Notes under the pieces: generated by a model
What the model was told of the DNA's origin: nothing
The model's database searches: none
Seen by the model: the letters and a program-made list of their open reading frames with translations, nothing else
Origin: Flavobacterium sp. UMI-01
Lineage (GTDB): Bacteria; Bacteroidota; Bacteroidia; Flavobacteriales; Flavobacteriaceae
Reading direction: 5' to 3'
Length of the DNA stretch: 64,000 bases
Assembly (NCBI RefSeq): GCF_019656315.1
Contig: NZ_BPLU01000009.1
Coordinates: 1-64,000 of the forward strand
Made by a program: the position numbers and the translations under genes
Shown: piece after piece, positions 27,905 to 34,892 of the stretch
Layout of the letters: every line of letters starts with the position of its first letter
How positions within the stretch are numbered: position 1 is the stretch's first letter

Positions 27905-28849
27905 ATGCTTCAAGTCCAAAATATATCCTTTGCTTATACGGATAAACCAATCTTAAAAAATATTGATTTCACTATAGAAAAAGGAGAAAACATAGCCGTA
28001 ATAGGCGAAAGTGGTTGTGGAAAAAGCACGTTGCTAAAATTGATCTACGGTTTGTATGATTTAGATGAAGGAACGATTTTTTGGAAAGAACAGGAAGTGT
28101 TGGGGCCTAAATTTCATTTGGTTCCCGGAATGCCCTTTATCAAATACCTCTCTCAGGACTTTGATTTAATGCCTTATGTTACGGTTGCGGAAAATGTAGG
28201 CAAGTTTTTGTCTAACATTCACATGGAACAGAAAGAAGCCCGAATTCAGGAATTGTTAGCGATTGTTGAAATGACGGATTACGCTGATGTCAAGGCAAAA
28301 TATTTGAGTGGAGGACAGCAACAGCGTGTGGCGTTAGCGAGAGCATTGGCCTTAGAACCTGAAATATTATTGCTAGACGAACCGTTTAGTCATATTGATA
28401 ATTTTAGAAAAAACGCGCTACGTCGCAATTTGTTTTCTTATTTAAAGGCAAAAGAAATTACGTGCTTGGTAGCTACTCATGACAGTACTGATGCGCTTTC
28501 CTTTGCTGATAGAACCCTCGTGTTGCATCGAGGTGAAATCATCGATATGGCCGATTCTCAAAGTTTATACGAAAACCCTATTAATAAGTATGTGGCTTCT
28601 CTCTTTGGTGAAATCAACGAATTGCAATTGTCAGATCTTGTAGTGGTTGATGGTATCGATGAACAAGTCTTATTGTATCCGCATCAACTCAAAGTTGTTG
28701 AGAATGGCTTGATGCAAGTGGTGGTGAAACAATCTTATTTCAAAGGAAGTTATTATCTCATTAAAGCTGTTTTTAACAGAAAGGTTATTTTCTTTGAACA
28801 CGACACCGCTCTAACACCCAATCAAGAAGTGCGGTTGATGATTGCGTAG
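27905..28849 (+). CDS. ABC transporter ATP-binding protein (orphan)
   Basis: A 314-residue ATPase. The nucleotide-binding domain spans about residues 1-225: Walker A GESGCGKS (34-41), Q-loop YLSQDFD (about 81-87), signature LSGGQ (134-138), Walker B LLLDEP (155-160) and the switch His in VATHDS. The C-terminal ~90 residues look like a regulatory TOBE-type extension (LLYPHQLKVVENGLMQVVVKQSYFKGSYYLIKAVF), as in importers of the PotA/MalK group. No permease or binding protein is next to it, so its partner lies elsewhere or it acts alone. The substrate cannot be inferred. A TATCTTTG box lies at 27872-27879 without a good -33 element. Confidence 0.85.
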   Translation: MLQVQNISFAYTDKPILKNIDFTIEKGENIAVIGESGCGKSTLLKLIYGLYDLDEGTIFWKEQEVLGPKFHLVPGMPFIKYLSQDFDLMPYVTVAENVGKFLSNIHMEQKEARIQELLAIVEMTDYADVKAKYLSGGQQQRVALARALALEPEILLLDEPFSHIDNFRKNALRRNLFSYLKAKEITCLVATHDSTDALSFADRTLVLHRGEIIDMADSQSLYENPINKYVASLFGEINELQLSDLVVVDGIDEQVLLYPHQLKVVENGLMQVVVKQSYFKGSYYLIKAVFNRKVIFFEHDTALTPNQEVRLMIA

Positions 28850-28869
28850 TTTTTATTGGATGGAGGCTC

Positions 28870-29140
28870 ATTTTTTCACACCGCAAAGACGCTAAGGCAC
28901 AAAGATTTATTAGATTTCTTAGATTTATTCAATTTCTCTAATCTGTGTTCCATGATTTACCACAAAGATTTTCACCGAGGGGAAGCCAAGATTGTAAAGA
29001 AAAAAATCAGTTTTCATCAGTGTTTTAGCTTTAGCTAATCCGTTTCATCCGCGTCCCATTAAAATCAATTTTAAAATTAAAGTTCATAATTGCATAAAAA
29101 GTAGTAATTTGTGTGGTACTAATTTTTTATTCTTACAACT
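28870..29140. repeat. Intergenic dispersed-repeat-like DNA before the FabH gene
   Basis: This gap has no gene. It opens with CACCGCAAAGACGCTAAGG (about 28879-28897) and then AAAGATTTATT- and TTCATCCGCG-type phrases. From memory, such CGCAAAGACG phrases recur in intergenic DNA of many Bacteroidota. The translation across it has no family likeness. The right end presumably holds the promoter of the downstream gene. Confidence 0.4.
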
Positions 29141-30148
29141 ATGTTTCATTCCAAAATATCAGGTTTAGGTTTTTATGTTCCTTCTAATGTGGTGACCAAT
29201 GATGATTTGTCAAAAGTTATGGATACGAATGATGCGTGGATTCAGGAGCGCACTGGGATTCAAGAACGACGTCATATAGTAAGGGGAGAAGATACCACCA
29301 CCTCAATGGGAGTCAAAGCAGCTGAAATCGCTATTGAGCGTTCTGGTGTGGCTAAGGAAGCTATCGATTTTGTGGTTTTTGCCACCTTGAGTCCCGATTA
29401 TTATTTCCCAGGTCCGGGGGTGTTGGTGCAACGTGATTTGGGTTTGCGCACAGTTGGAGCCTTAGATGTTCGTAATCAATGTTCGGGTTTTATCTATGCG
29501 TTGTCAGTAGCCGACCAGTATATCAAAACAGGAATGTATAAAAATATTCTAGTTATTGGTTCCGAAGTGCATTCAACAGGTTTGGACATGACTACTCGAG
29601 GACGCGGGGTTTCGGTGATTTTTGGTGATGGAGCAGGAGCTGCAGTTTTGAGTCAAGAAACGGATTTGACCAAAGGAATCCTTTCGACACATTTACACTC
29701 TGAAGGCGTTCATGCCGAAGAACTGGTTTTGAAAGCCCCAGGAATGGGCGGACGTTGGGTGACGGACATACTCGACGATAACAATCCCGAAGACGAAAGT
29801 TACTACCCGTATATGAACGGACAATTTGTGTTTAAGAATGCGGTAGTTCGTTTTAGTGAAGTTATTAACGAAGGCTTGAATGCCAATAATTTAACCGTTT
29901 CGGATATTGATATGCTGATTCCGCATCAAGCTAATCTTAGAATCTCTCAGTACATCCAACAAAAATTTGGACTCTCAGACGACCAAGTACACAACAATGT
30001 TCAAAAATACGGAAACACCACTGCAGCCTCTGTGCCTATCGCTTTGACTGAAGCTTGGGAACTAGGTAAAATAAAAAAAGGGGATACCGTTGTTTTAGCG
30101 GCTTTTGGTAGTGGCTTTACCTGGGCGAGTGCGATTATTAAGTGGTAG
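29141..30148 (+). CDS. 3-oxoacyl-ACP synthase III (FabH type)
   Basis: FabH-type condensing enzyme, which starts fatty acid synthesis by joining acetyl-CoA or branched acyl-CoA to malonyl-ACP. The 335 residues are close to the family length. The catalytic triad is complete: Cys114 in DVRNQCSGFIYA, His262 in IPHQANLRI and Asn292 in GNTTAASVP. The N-terminal signature is ISGLGFYVPSNVVTNDDLSK, with WIQERTGIQERR for coenzyme A binding, and the C-terminal signature is GSGFTWASAIIKW. Flavobacteria often carry several FabH homologues, and a copy away from the plsX-fabH locus, like this one, may serve branched-chain primers or a secondary pathway. It stands alone, next to the second accessory islet. 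Confidence 0.87.
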   Translation: MFHSKISGLGFYVPSNVVTNDDLSKVMDTNDAWIQERTGIQERRHIVRGEDTTTSMGVKAAEIAIERSGVAKEAIDFVVFATLSPDYYFPGPGVLVQRDLGLRTVGALDVRNQCSGFIYALSVADQYIKTGMYKNILVIGSEVHSTGLDMTTRGRGVSVIFGDGAGAAVLSQETDLTKGILSTHLHSEGVHAEELVLKAPGMGGRWVTDILDDNNPEDESYYPYMNGQFVFKNAVVRFSEVINEGLNANNLTVSDIDMLIPHQANLRISQYIQQKFGLSDDQVHNNVQKYGNTTAASVPIALTEAWELGKIKKGDTVVLAAFGSGFTWASAIIKW

Positions 30149-30156
30149 ATTTTGAG

Positions 30157-30228
30157 GGTTTAATTGTTTAAGGGTTTAAAAGTTTAAGAGTTTAAGAGTT
30201 TAAAGGTTTAATTGTTTAAGGGTTTAAA
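30157..30228. repeat. Tandem 8-bp repeat, nine units
   Basis: Nine consecutive 8-bp units with the consensus NGTTTAAN. The triplet of units GGTTTAAT-TGTTTAAG-GGTTTAAA appears at both ends of the array. It starts 9 bp after the FabH stop. Looser runs of the same type occur near 39187 and 58520. No hairpin of note was seen. Confidence 0.8.
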
Positions 30229-30371
30229 AGGTAAACGGACGTTTTTGTTTTTAAAGGGTATTTACTGCAATTTTTTTTATTTTGGGCAAGGAGACTTGAG
30301 CAATAGTCGACAAGCGGAGCTAATCTCATCCGGTTATGTGTCTGTAGGACTGGAATCAACTACACTAAAAT

Positions 30372-30418
30372 GACTTTTTACGACTTCAAAACCGCATTTT
30401 TAAGCCTCGTTATTTTCG
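30372..30418. repeat. Islet border repeat, copy 2
   Basis: A 47-bp stretch matching 23228-23274 at 37 of 47 positions without gaps, in the same orientation. It lies about 120 bp downstream (minus strand) of the secreted hypothetical gene at 30539. Confidence 0.6.
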
Positions 30419-30518
30419 CAAACTACAATATAGTACAAAAACAAAGCTCGCTTATCCCGAAGTTTCGGGAGTGGGTGAGAGGCGCAGTCTGTTAGTTCCG
30501 GGCGGACCCGCCTTCTCG

Positions 30519-30532
30519 ATTACCAGTAGTGC
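30519..30532. repeat. Left inverted repeat of the secreted hypothetical module
   Basis: ATTACCAGTAGTGC, paired with the reverse complement of 31132-31145 at 12 of 14 bases. It sits just outside the stop codon of the gene at 30539-31093. Confidence 0.5.
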
Positions 30533-30538
30533 TAGTTC

Positions 30539-31093
30539 TTACCATTTGTCATTTTTTATAGCTTCAACAGTATAATCCATTAATGTAATGAAAGTTGTGT
30601 CAATAATTTTGCCATTGACTTTATAAGCATTTTTACGAAATTCTTCTCTGTTATTTTTCAAAAGCAGCTGTTCTAGTGAAGTGGTAATTTCTGAGCCTAA
30701 ACCTAAACCGCCACCGTAAAAAGTAGTACTCATGCCTTTTGAACTCAAATTCCAAATTGTAGCTCGATAACGATTTTCTTTAAATTCAATTTTGAATGAA
30801 CCGCTGAACTTATTCGTTTCATTCAAAATAATAGGAGTTCCCATATAGGAAAATCCAGCTTTTTTATAATCCATAATTAAATTTGAAAATTCTCCGATGA
30901 TTGAATTATCAGTTATGCTGGTTATCTTCAGATTGTTCCTATTCTCTATTTCAGTTTTTATTATTTCTTTCGTTTTTGGAGTTTCAAATACTTTATTCCA
31001 AGTTACTTGACGATTGCTAAGCGTAAAGTTTTCCATTTGTGCGGATGTAATATTGGAGCAAATTAGTAAGATGACAAAAAAAAATTTATTCAT
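30539..31093 (-). CDS. Secreted hypothetical protein, possibly DUF4468-like
   Basis: A 184-residue protein I do not firmly recognise. It begins with a signal peptide (MNKFFFVILLICSNITSAQ) and the mature part starts with LSNRQVTWNKVFETP, which recalls the NxTVTWxxVFE-type start of DUF4468 proteins; this is suggestive only. The middle, GFSYMGTPIILNETNKFSGSFKIEFKENRYRATIWNLSSKG, is beta-rich with a later glycine run (GGGLGLG). The C-terminus is helical and charged. The gene is the left module of the second accessory islet and is flanked by its own inverted repeat. It could be a secreted immunity or surface protein. The function is unknown. Confidence 0.6.
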   Translation of the reverse strand: MNKFFFVILLICSNITSAQMENFTLSNRQVTWNKVFETPKTKEIIKTEIENRNNLKITSITDNSIIGEFSNLIMDYKKAGFSYMGTPIILNETNKFSGSFKIEFKENRYRATIWNLSSKGMSTTFYGGGLGLGSEITTSLEQLLLKNNREEFRKNAYKVNGKIIDTTFITLMDYTVEAIKNDKW

Positions 31094-31131
31094 TTTAAAA
31101 AAAAATTAATTGGTTTAATGTTTAGTTAAGG

Positions 31132-31145
31132 GCATTACTGCTAAT
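31132..31145. repeat. Right inverted repeat of the secreted hypothetical module
   Basis: GCATTACTGCTAAT, partner of 30519-30532 (12 of 14 bases). It lies about 40 bp upstream of the gene start. Confidence 0.5.
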
Positions 31146-31322
31146 GTCAGTCTGTGAAAAACTAACATTTATTTCAGTCAAATATAAGTAAATACTTTTA
31201 TTGTTAGTAAGAAAAGTTGTGTATTTAAGGGTGCGGTATATCACAGGAATTCCTCGTAGTCAAATGATTTTTTCTTTAGAAGTTTTGGGAGCTTAAACGA
31301 GCTTGTTTATATGATTATTTTT

Positions 31323-31375
31323 TAGATCCTAATTTTTTATAGGGGTAGTAAAACGGCTACTTGTGTTAGGGGCAG
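31323..31375. repeat. Islet border region related to 23276-23320
   Basis: The stretch from ATCCTAA to AACGGCTAC and TGTGTT-GGCAG resembles 23276-23320 (a shared ATCCTAA, AACGGCTAC, TGTGTT and GGCAG, with small gaps). Like that copy, it lies just downstream of a leftward accessory gene. GTAG and CTAC inside it can pair as a short hairpin. Confidence 0.55.
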
Positions 31376-31378
31376 TTT
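31365..31378. repeat. Left inverted repeat of the Mrr fusion module
   Basis: GTTAGGGGCAGTTT, paired with the reverse complement of 32448-32461 at 12 of 14 bases. It touches the stop codon of the Mrr fusion gene. Confidence 0.55.
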
Positions 31379-31379
31379 G

Positions 31380-32432
31380 TTATTTCTCAAATTCTTTTAG
31401 GTATTCAATGATATCATTAGTAACGTTTACAGAATTTGTCATTTTAATAAATGTATCAGGTTGTCTTATACTCAAGAATTCAATCATAAACCAGTATTCA
31501 TTCAAATGAATTGGTTTTAATTCATTCATTAAGTCACAAGGGCAAGAATGATTTGTTTTAAAAACTTTATCATATACCTGTTCATAATATTTAGAATTTA
31601 CAGAATCTTCATTTTCCATTTCTGGTACGGTAATTTCAGTTTTGATACTCTCATCAATAAATATTGCTATTTGTTTATTCATTGAATAAGCTATCATAAT
31701 TTCTGTTATTGTACCAAATTGTTGCTTGTCTTCTAAATATGCAACTAAAAGATTTGATTGCGATATCATTCTAAAATCTGACTGGACTGTTTCTGATAAA
31801 TAAATTCCTGTGTGATCGCAACCAGCAAACTCGGGATGATAAAAACCAATTTTATTCTTTAGTTTAGAAGAATTTAATTCTAAATCATGTCTCCATTTTG
31901 TAATTTCTCCTCTTAAAGCTACAGATGGCATTTTACCAGCAGTGTAGATTTGTAAATCGGTGGAGTTTTTTATTGAATAAATTTGTTCGCTACGTTCTTC
32001 ATTTTTGAAATAAAATTTGTACAGACTTGGTTCTCTTTTTAATTGGCTTTCGAGCCAATCAATATCGTTTACTAAAATTTTAAATGGAAAGTCTTTTCTT
32101 ATTCCATCTATCCAATCTACAACGTTTGGCTTCAAAGTATTTGACAGAATAACTAAATAATAATCTATTTTGTGCATTCTAATTTTATTCAGTTCTGAAC
32201 TTAAATCATCAATCGAAAGATTTGTTTTTACCAATCTTTTACACTGAATTATCCAATTTTGAGTTTCTTTTGAACCAAAGAATAGTTGCGTTTGCTTTTG
32301 AGCCGTAATATCACGACCTCGATCGCCTGATCCCCCCATTCTTCTTATGTTATAAAAGCCTTCACTTCTCATTATATCAGAACATAATTGTTCAAATCTT
32401 TCAGGAGAAATTTTTTCCCAGTTAACTGTCAT
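31380..32432 (-). CDS. Mrr-like nuclease fused to a nucleoside deoxyribosyltransferase-like domain
   Basis: A 350-residue predicted two-domain protein. Residues about 1-135 form a restriction-endonuclease-like (Mrr) fold: FEQLCSDIMRSEGFYNIRRMGGSGDRGRDITA with catalytic Asp41, then WIIQCKR with the Gln63-x-Lys65 of the Mrr motif, and a final beta-strand region to about 135. Residues about 158-265 look like a nucleoside 2-deoxyribosyltransferase-like Rossmann fold: LQIYTAGKM at the first strand, GFYHPEFAGCDHTG, SQSNLLVAYLED and GTITEIMIAYSMNKQIAIFID (G240-T-x-x-E244), the last being the family's typical GTxxE phrase. The C-terminal 85 residues are unassigned. No methylase or specificity subunit is adjacent. 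It is the right module of the second islet, inside its own inverted repeat. A defence role is inferred. Confidence 0.72.
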   Translation of the reverse strand: MTVNWEKISPERFEQLCSDIMRSEGFYNIRRMGGSGDRGRDITAQKQTQLFFGSKETQNWIIQCKRLVKTNLSIDDLSSELNKIRMHKIDYYLVILSNTLKPNVVDWIDGIRKDFPFKILVNDIDWLESQLKREPSLYKFYFKNEERSEQIYSIKNSTDLQIYTAGKMPSVALRGEITKWRHDLELNSSKLKNKIGFYHPEFAGCDHTGIYLSETVQSDFRMISQSNLLVAYLEDKQQFGTITEIMIAYSMNKQIAIFIDESIKTEITVPEMENEDSVNSKYYEQVYDKVFKTNHSCPCDLMNELKPIHLNEYWFMIEFLSIRQPDTFIKMTNSVNVTNDIIEYLKEFEK

Positions 32433-32447
32433 TTTTTGATTTTTTTT

Positions 32448-32461
32448 AAATTGCGCCTAAC
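32448..32461. repeat. Right inverted repeat of the Mrr fusion module
   Basis: AAATTGCGCCTAAC, partner of 31365-31378 (12 of 14 bases). Read on the gene strand it begins GTTAGGC, which fits the attC core consensus GTTRRRY; the other repeats fit it only loosely. Confidence 0.55.
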
Positions 32462-32618
32462 TTATTTATATCCTCAGTTTTCATTCTCTAATCTGAGCCT
32501 ATAAAACCAATTTTGGTAAGACAGACTCAATTCTAGTTGCGTTTTATTGCTACGGCTAATATATTCATTTTTTCTTACAAATTTATTTAAGCTAATTTAA
32601 AAATAATAACGCCATTTG

Positions 32619-32723
32619 TAGCCCTGATCGAAGCGGCATCCTCTTGTGCAGCGATAGCAGGCACAAGAGATAGAGCGGAGAGCAGGAACAATCGCAAATA
32701 AGGTGCACGAATCGGTCTGCTCC
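32619..32723 (+). repeat. 105-bp intergenic element, copy B
   Basis: The second copy, 105 bp from TAGCCCTGAT to TCTGCTCC. The central hairpin is CTCTTGTGC (32641-32649) against GCACAAGAG (32661-32669) around an 11-nt loop containing GCGATAGC, the same loop core as copy A. It lies next to the Mrr islet and 150 bp upstream of argS. Confidence 0.75.
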
Positions 32724-32841
32724 AAAAAAGAAGTAAAGCGTTTGAAATGACAATCGGCTAGGTCAGTTTTCTTTAATTTTCCTTCCCTTAGAACCCTGAA
32801 CAAATAACGCAGCACTCTTTTCCCATTTGGTCCATAATGCC

Positions 32842-32849
32842 TATATTTG
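32842..32849 (+). promoter_or_regulatory. Possible -7 element of argS
   Basis: TATATTTG, matching the Bacteroidota -7 consensus TAnnTTTG, 23 bp before the argS start. The TTTG at 32826-32829 is only 12 bp upstream, too close for a normal -33, so only the -7 match is supported. Confidence 0.4.
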
Positions 32850-32871
32850 CAGCCATTAAAAAAGCAACAAA

Positions 32872-34650
32872 ATGACATTATCCGAAATTCTAACGCCTTC
32901 TATCCAGAAAGCGGTTCAAGATTTATTTGAGGTTACTATTGAAAAAGTGGAGTTTCAAGCCACTCGTAAAGAGTTTGAAGGCGATATTACGATGGTGATT
33001 TTTCCGTTATTGAAATTGGTAAAAAGCAACCCTGTAGAATTAGGAAATAAAATTGGGAACTACTTAGTCGAAAATGTGACGGAGGTAGCCAAATTTAATG
33101 TGGTTTCAGGGTTCTTGAATATCGTGATTTCGGATGCGTATTATTTGAATTTCTTCAACGAAATCAAAGCTGTAGAAAATTATGGTTTTGTAACCCCAAG
33201 TCCAGATGACAAAGCAGTAATGGTTGAATATTCGTCACCTAATACCAATAAACCACTGCATTTAGGACACGTACGTAACAACTTATTAGGATACTCTGTA
33301 GCGGAGATTATCAAGGCTTCGGGTAAAAAAGTATATAAAACCCAAATCATCAACGACAGAGGAATTCACATCTGTAAGTCGATGTTGGCTTGGCAAAAAT
33401 TTGGCGGAGGCCAAACCCCAGAAACTTCAGGTTTAAAAGGAGATAAATTAGTTGGTAACTTTTATGTGGCTTTTGATAAAGCGTACAAAGAGCAAATCAA
33501 TCAATTGATGGCGGAAGGAAAAACCGAAGAAGAAGCTAAAAAACAAGCACCTATTATTCTAGAAGCTCAAGAAATGCTTTTGAAATGGGAAGCTGGTGAT
33601 GAAGAAGTGATTGCACTTTGGAAAACTATGAACCAATGGGTGTATGATGGTTTTGCAGCTACTTATATGGCTATGGGTGTTGATTTTGATAGCTATTACT
33701 ACGAAAGCAATACTTATTTATTAGGGAAAGATGTTGTCCAAATGGGACTGGAAAAAGGGATTTTTGAAAAAGACCCTGATGGTTCGGTTTGGATTGATTT
33801 GACTGCCGAAGGACTGGATCGTAAAATCGTGTTGCGTTCTGACGGGACAGCGGTTTATATGACACAGGACATTGGGACTGCGATTCAACGTGTGAAGGAT
33901 ATGCCGGATGTAGGCGGAATCGTTTACACGGTGGGGAATGAGCAAGATTACCACTTTAAGGTGTTGTTTTTGATTTTGAAAAAACTAGGTTTTGACTGGG
34001 CGGCTAACTTATTCCACCTTTCGTACGGAATGGTAGATTTGCCATCGGGTAAAATGAAATCACGAGAAGGAACTGTAGTCGATGCCGATGATTTGATGCA
34101 GGAAATGACCGATACCGCTCAAAAAATTTCGGAAGAATTAGGAAAACTCGAAGGCTATTCAGACGACGAAAAAATGAAGTTGTACAAAACCATCGGTTTA
34201 GGGGCTTTGAAATATTATATCTTAAAAGTAGATCCTAAAAAACGAATTCTGTTCAACCCAGAAGAATCGGTTGATTTTGCTGGAAATACAGGGCCTTTTA
34301 TTCAATATACTTACGCCCGCATTCAATCTATCATTCGCAAAGCTGATTTTGATTTTAGTGTCGCTTCAACTGTAGTGGATTTGCATGAAAAAGAAAAGGA
34401 ATTAATCAAGCAATTGGAGTTGTTTCCTGAAGTGATTCAAAACGCAGCTCAGAATCACAGCCCTGCTTTGATTGCCAATTATACCTATGATTTGGTGCGT
34501 GAGTACAACTCGTTTTACCAAGCGGTGCCTATCCTTGGTGAAGCCGAATCAAACAAAAAAATATTCAGAGTGCAACTTTCTAAGCGAGTAGCCGACACGA
34601 TAGCGGATGCTTTTAGTTTATTAGGGATTAATGTTCCTGAGAGAATGTAA
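32872..34650 (+). CDS. argS: Arginine--tRNA ligase
   Basis: Class I aminoacyl-tRNA synthetase that charges tRNA-Arg; cytoplasmic. The 592 residues match the family. An Arg-specific N-terminal tRNA-binding domain (about 1-105) leads to VEYSSPNTNKPLHLGHVRNNLLG with the HIGH-type HLGH. The second class I motif is KMKSREGTVV (about residue 395), the variant typical of ArgRS. The C-terminal DALR anticodon-binding domain starts near GALKYYILKVDPKKRILFNPEESVDFAGNTGPFIQYTYARIQSI. ATG 32872 is the only good start. The gene is monocistronic with a terminator after it, and an accessory islet with a 105-bp element precedes it. Confidence 0.96.
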   Translation: MTLSEILTPSIQKAVQDLFEVTIEKVEFQATRKEFEGDITMVIFPLLKLVKSNPVELGNKIGNYLVENVTEVAKFNVVSGFLNIVISDAYYLNFFNEIKAVENYGFVTPSPDDKAVMVEYSSPNTNKPLHLGHVRNNLLGYSVAEIIKASGKKVYKTQIINDRGIHICKSMLAWQKFGGGQTPETSGLKGDKLVGNFYVAFDKAYKEQINQLMAEGKTEEEAKKQAPIILEAQEMLLKWEAGDEEVIALWKTMNQWVYDGFAATYMAMGVDFDSYYYESNTYLLGKDVVQMGLEKGIFEKDPDGSVWIDLTAEGLDRKIVLRSDGTAVYMTQDIGTAIQRVKDMPDVGGIVYTVGNEQDYHFKVLFLILKKLGFDWAANLFHLSYGMVDLPSGKMKSREGTVVDADDLMQEMTDTAQKISEELGKLEGYSDDEKMKLYKTIGLGALKYYILKVDPKKRILFNPEESVDFAGNTGPFIQYTYARIQSIIRKADFDFSVASTVVDLHEKEKELIKQLELFPEVIQNAAQNHSPALIANYTYDLVREYNSFYQAVPILGEAESNKKIFRVQLSKRVADTIADAFSLLGINVPERM

Positions 34651-34720
34651 TTTTTGATAAAATAAAAGTCTCTAAAAAATCATTTTTCTAGTAAAAGTGG
34701 TAAATATTGAGAAGTTAATA

Positions 34721-34759
34721 AAAAGATTAATTCGGAAGATTTCGGGTTAATCTTTTTTT
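34721..34759 (+). terminator. argS terminator
   Basis: A 10-bp stem AAAAGATTAA/TTAATCTTTT with a T run, about 70 bp after the argS stop. Confidence 0.75.
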
Positions 34760-34892
34760 ATGGTTGAAACTAACTGTCGGTGAAATAAGTTACTTTTGAT
34801 ACTACGCAAAGAACGATTCGTGTCTAGTTTGTGCAGAAATGTTTTGAAGTAGTTGTTTTTAAAAAAGAATCCAAAAATTTAATTGTTGTTTT

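Noticed and set aside
28856..29038. Plus-strand reading frame of 60 codons after the ABC ATPase
   Set aside because: It translates repeat-like intergenic DNA and has no start context or homology.
32597..32878. Minus-strand reading frame of 93 codons upstream of argS
   Set aside because: It runs across the 105-bp element, has an odd Cys/Arg-rich composition and no family likeness; it is the translation of a repeat.
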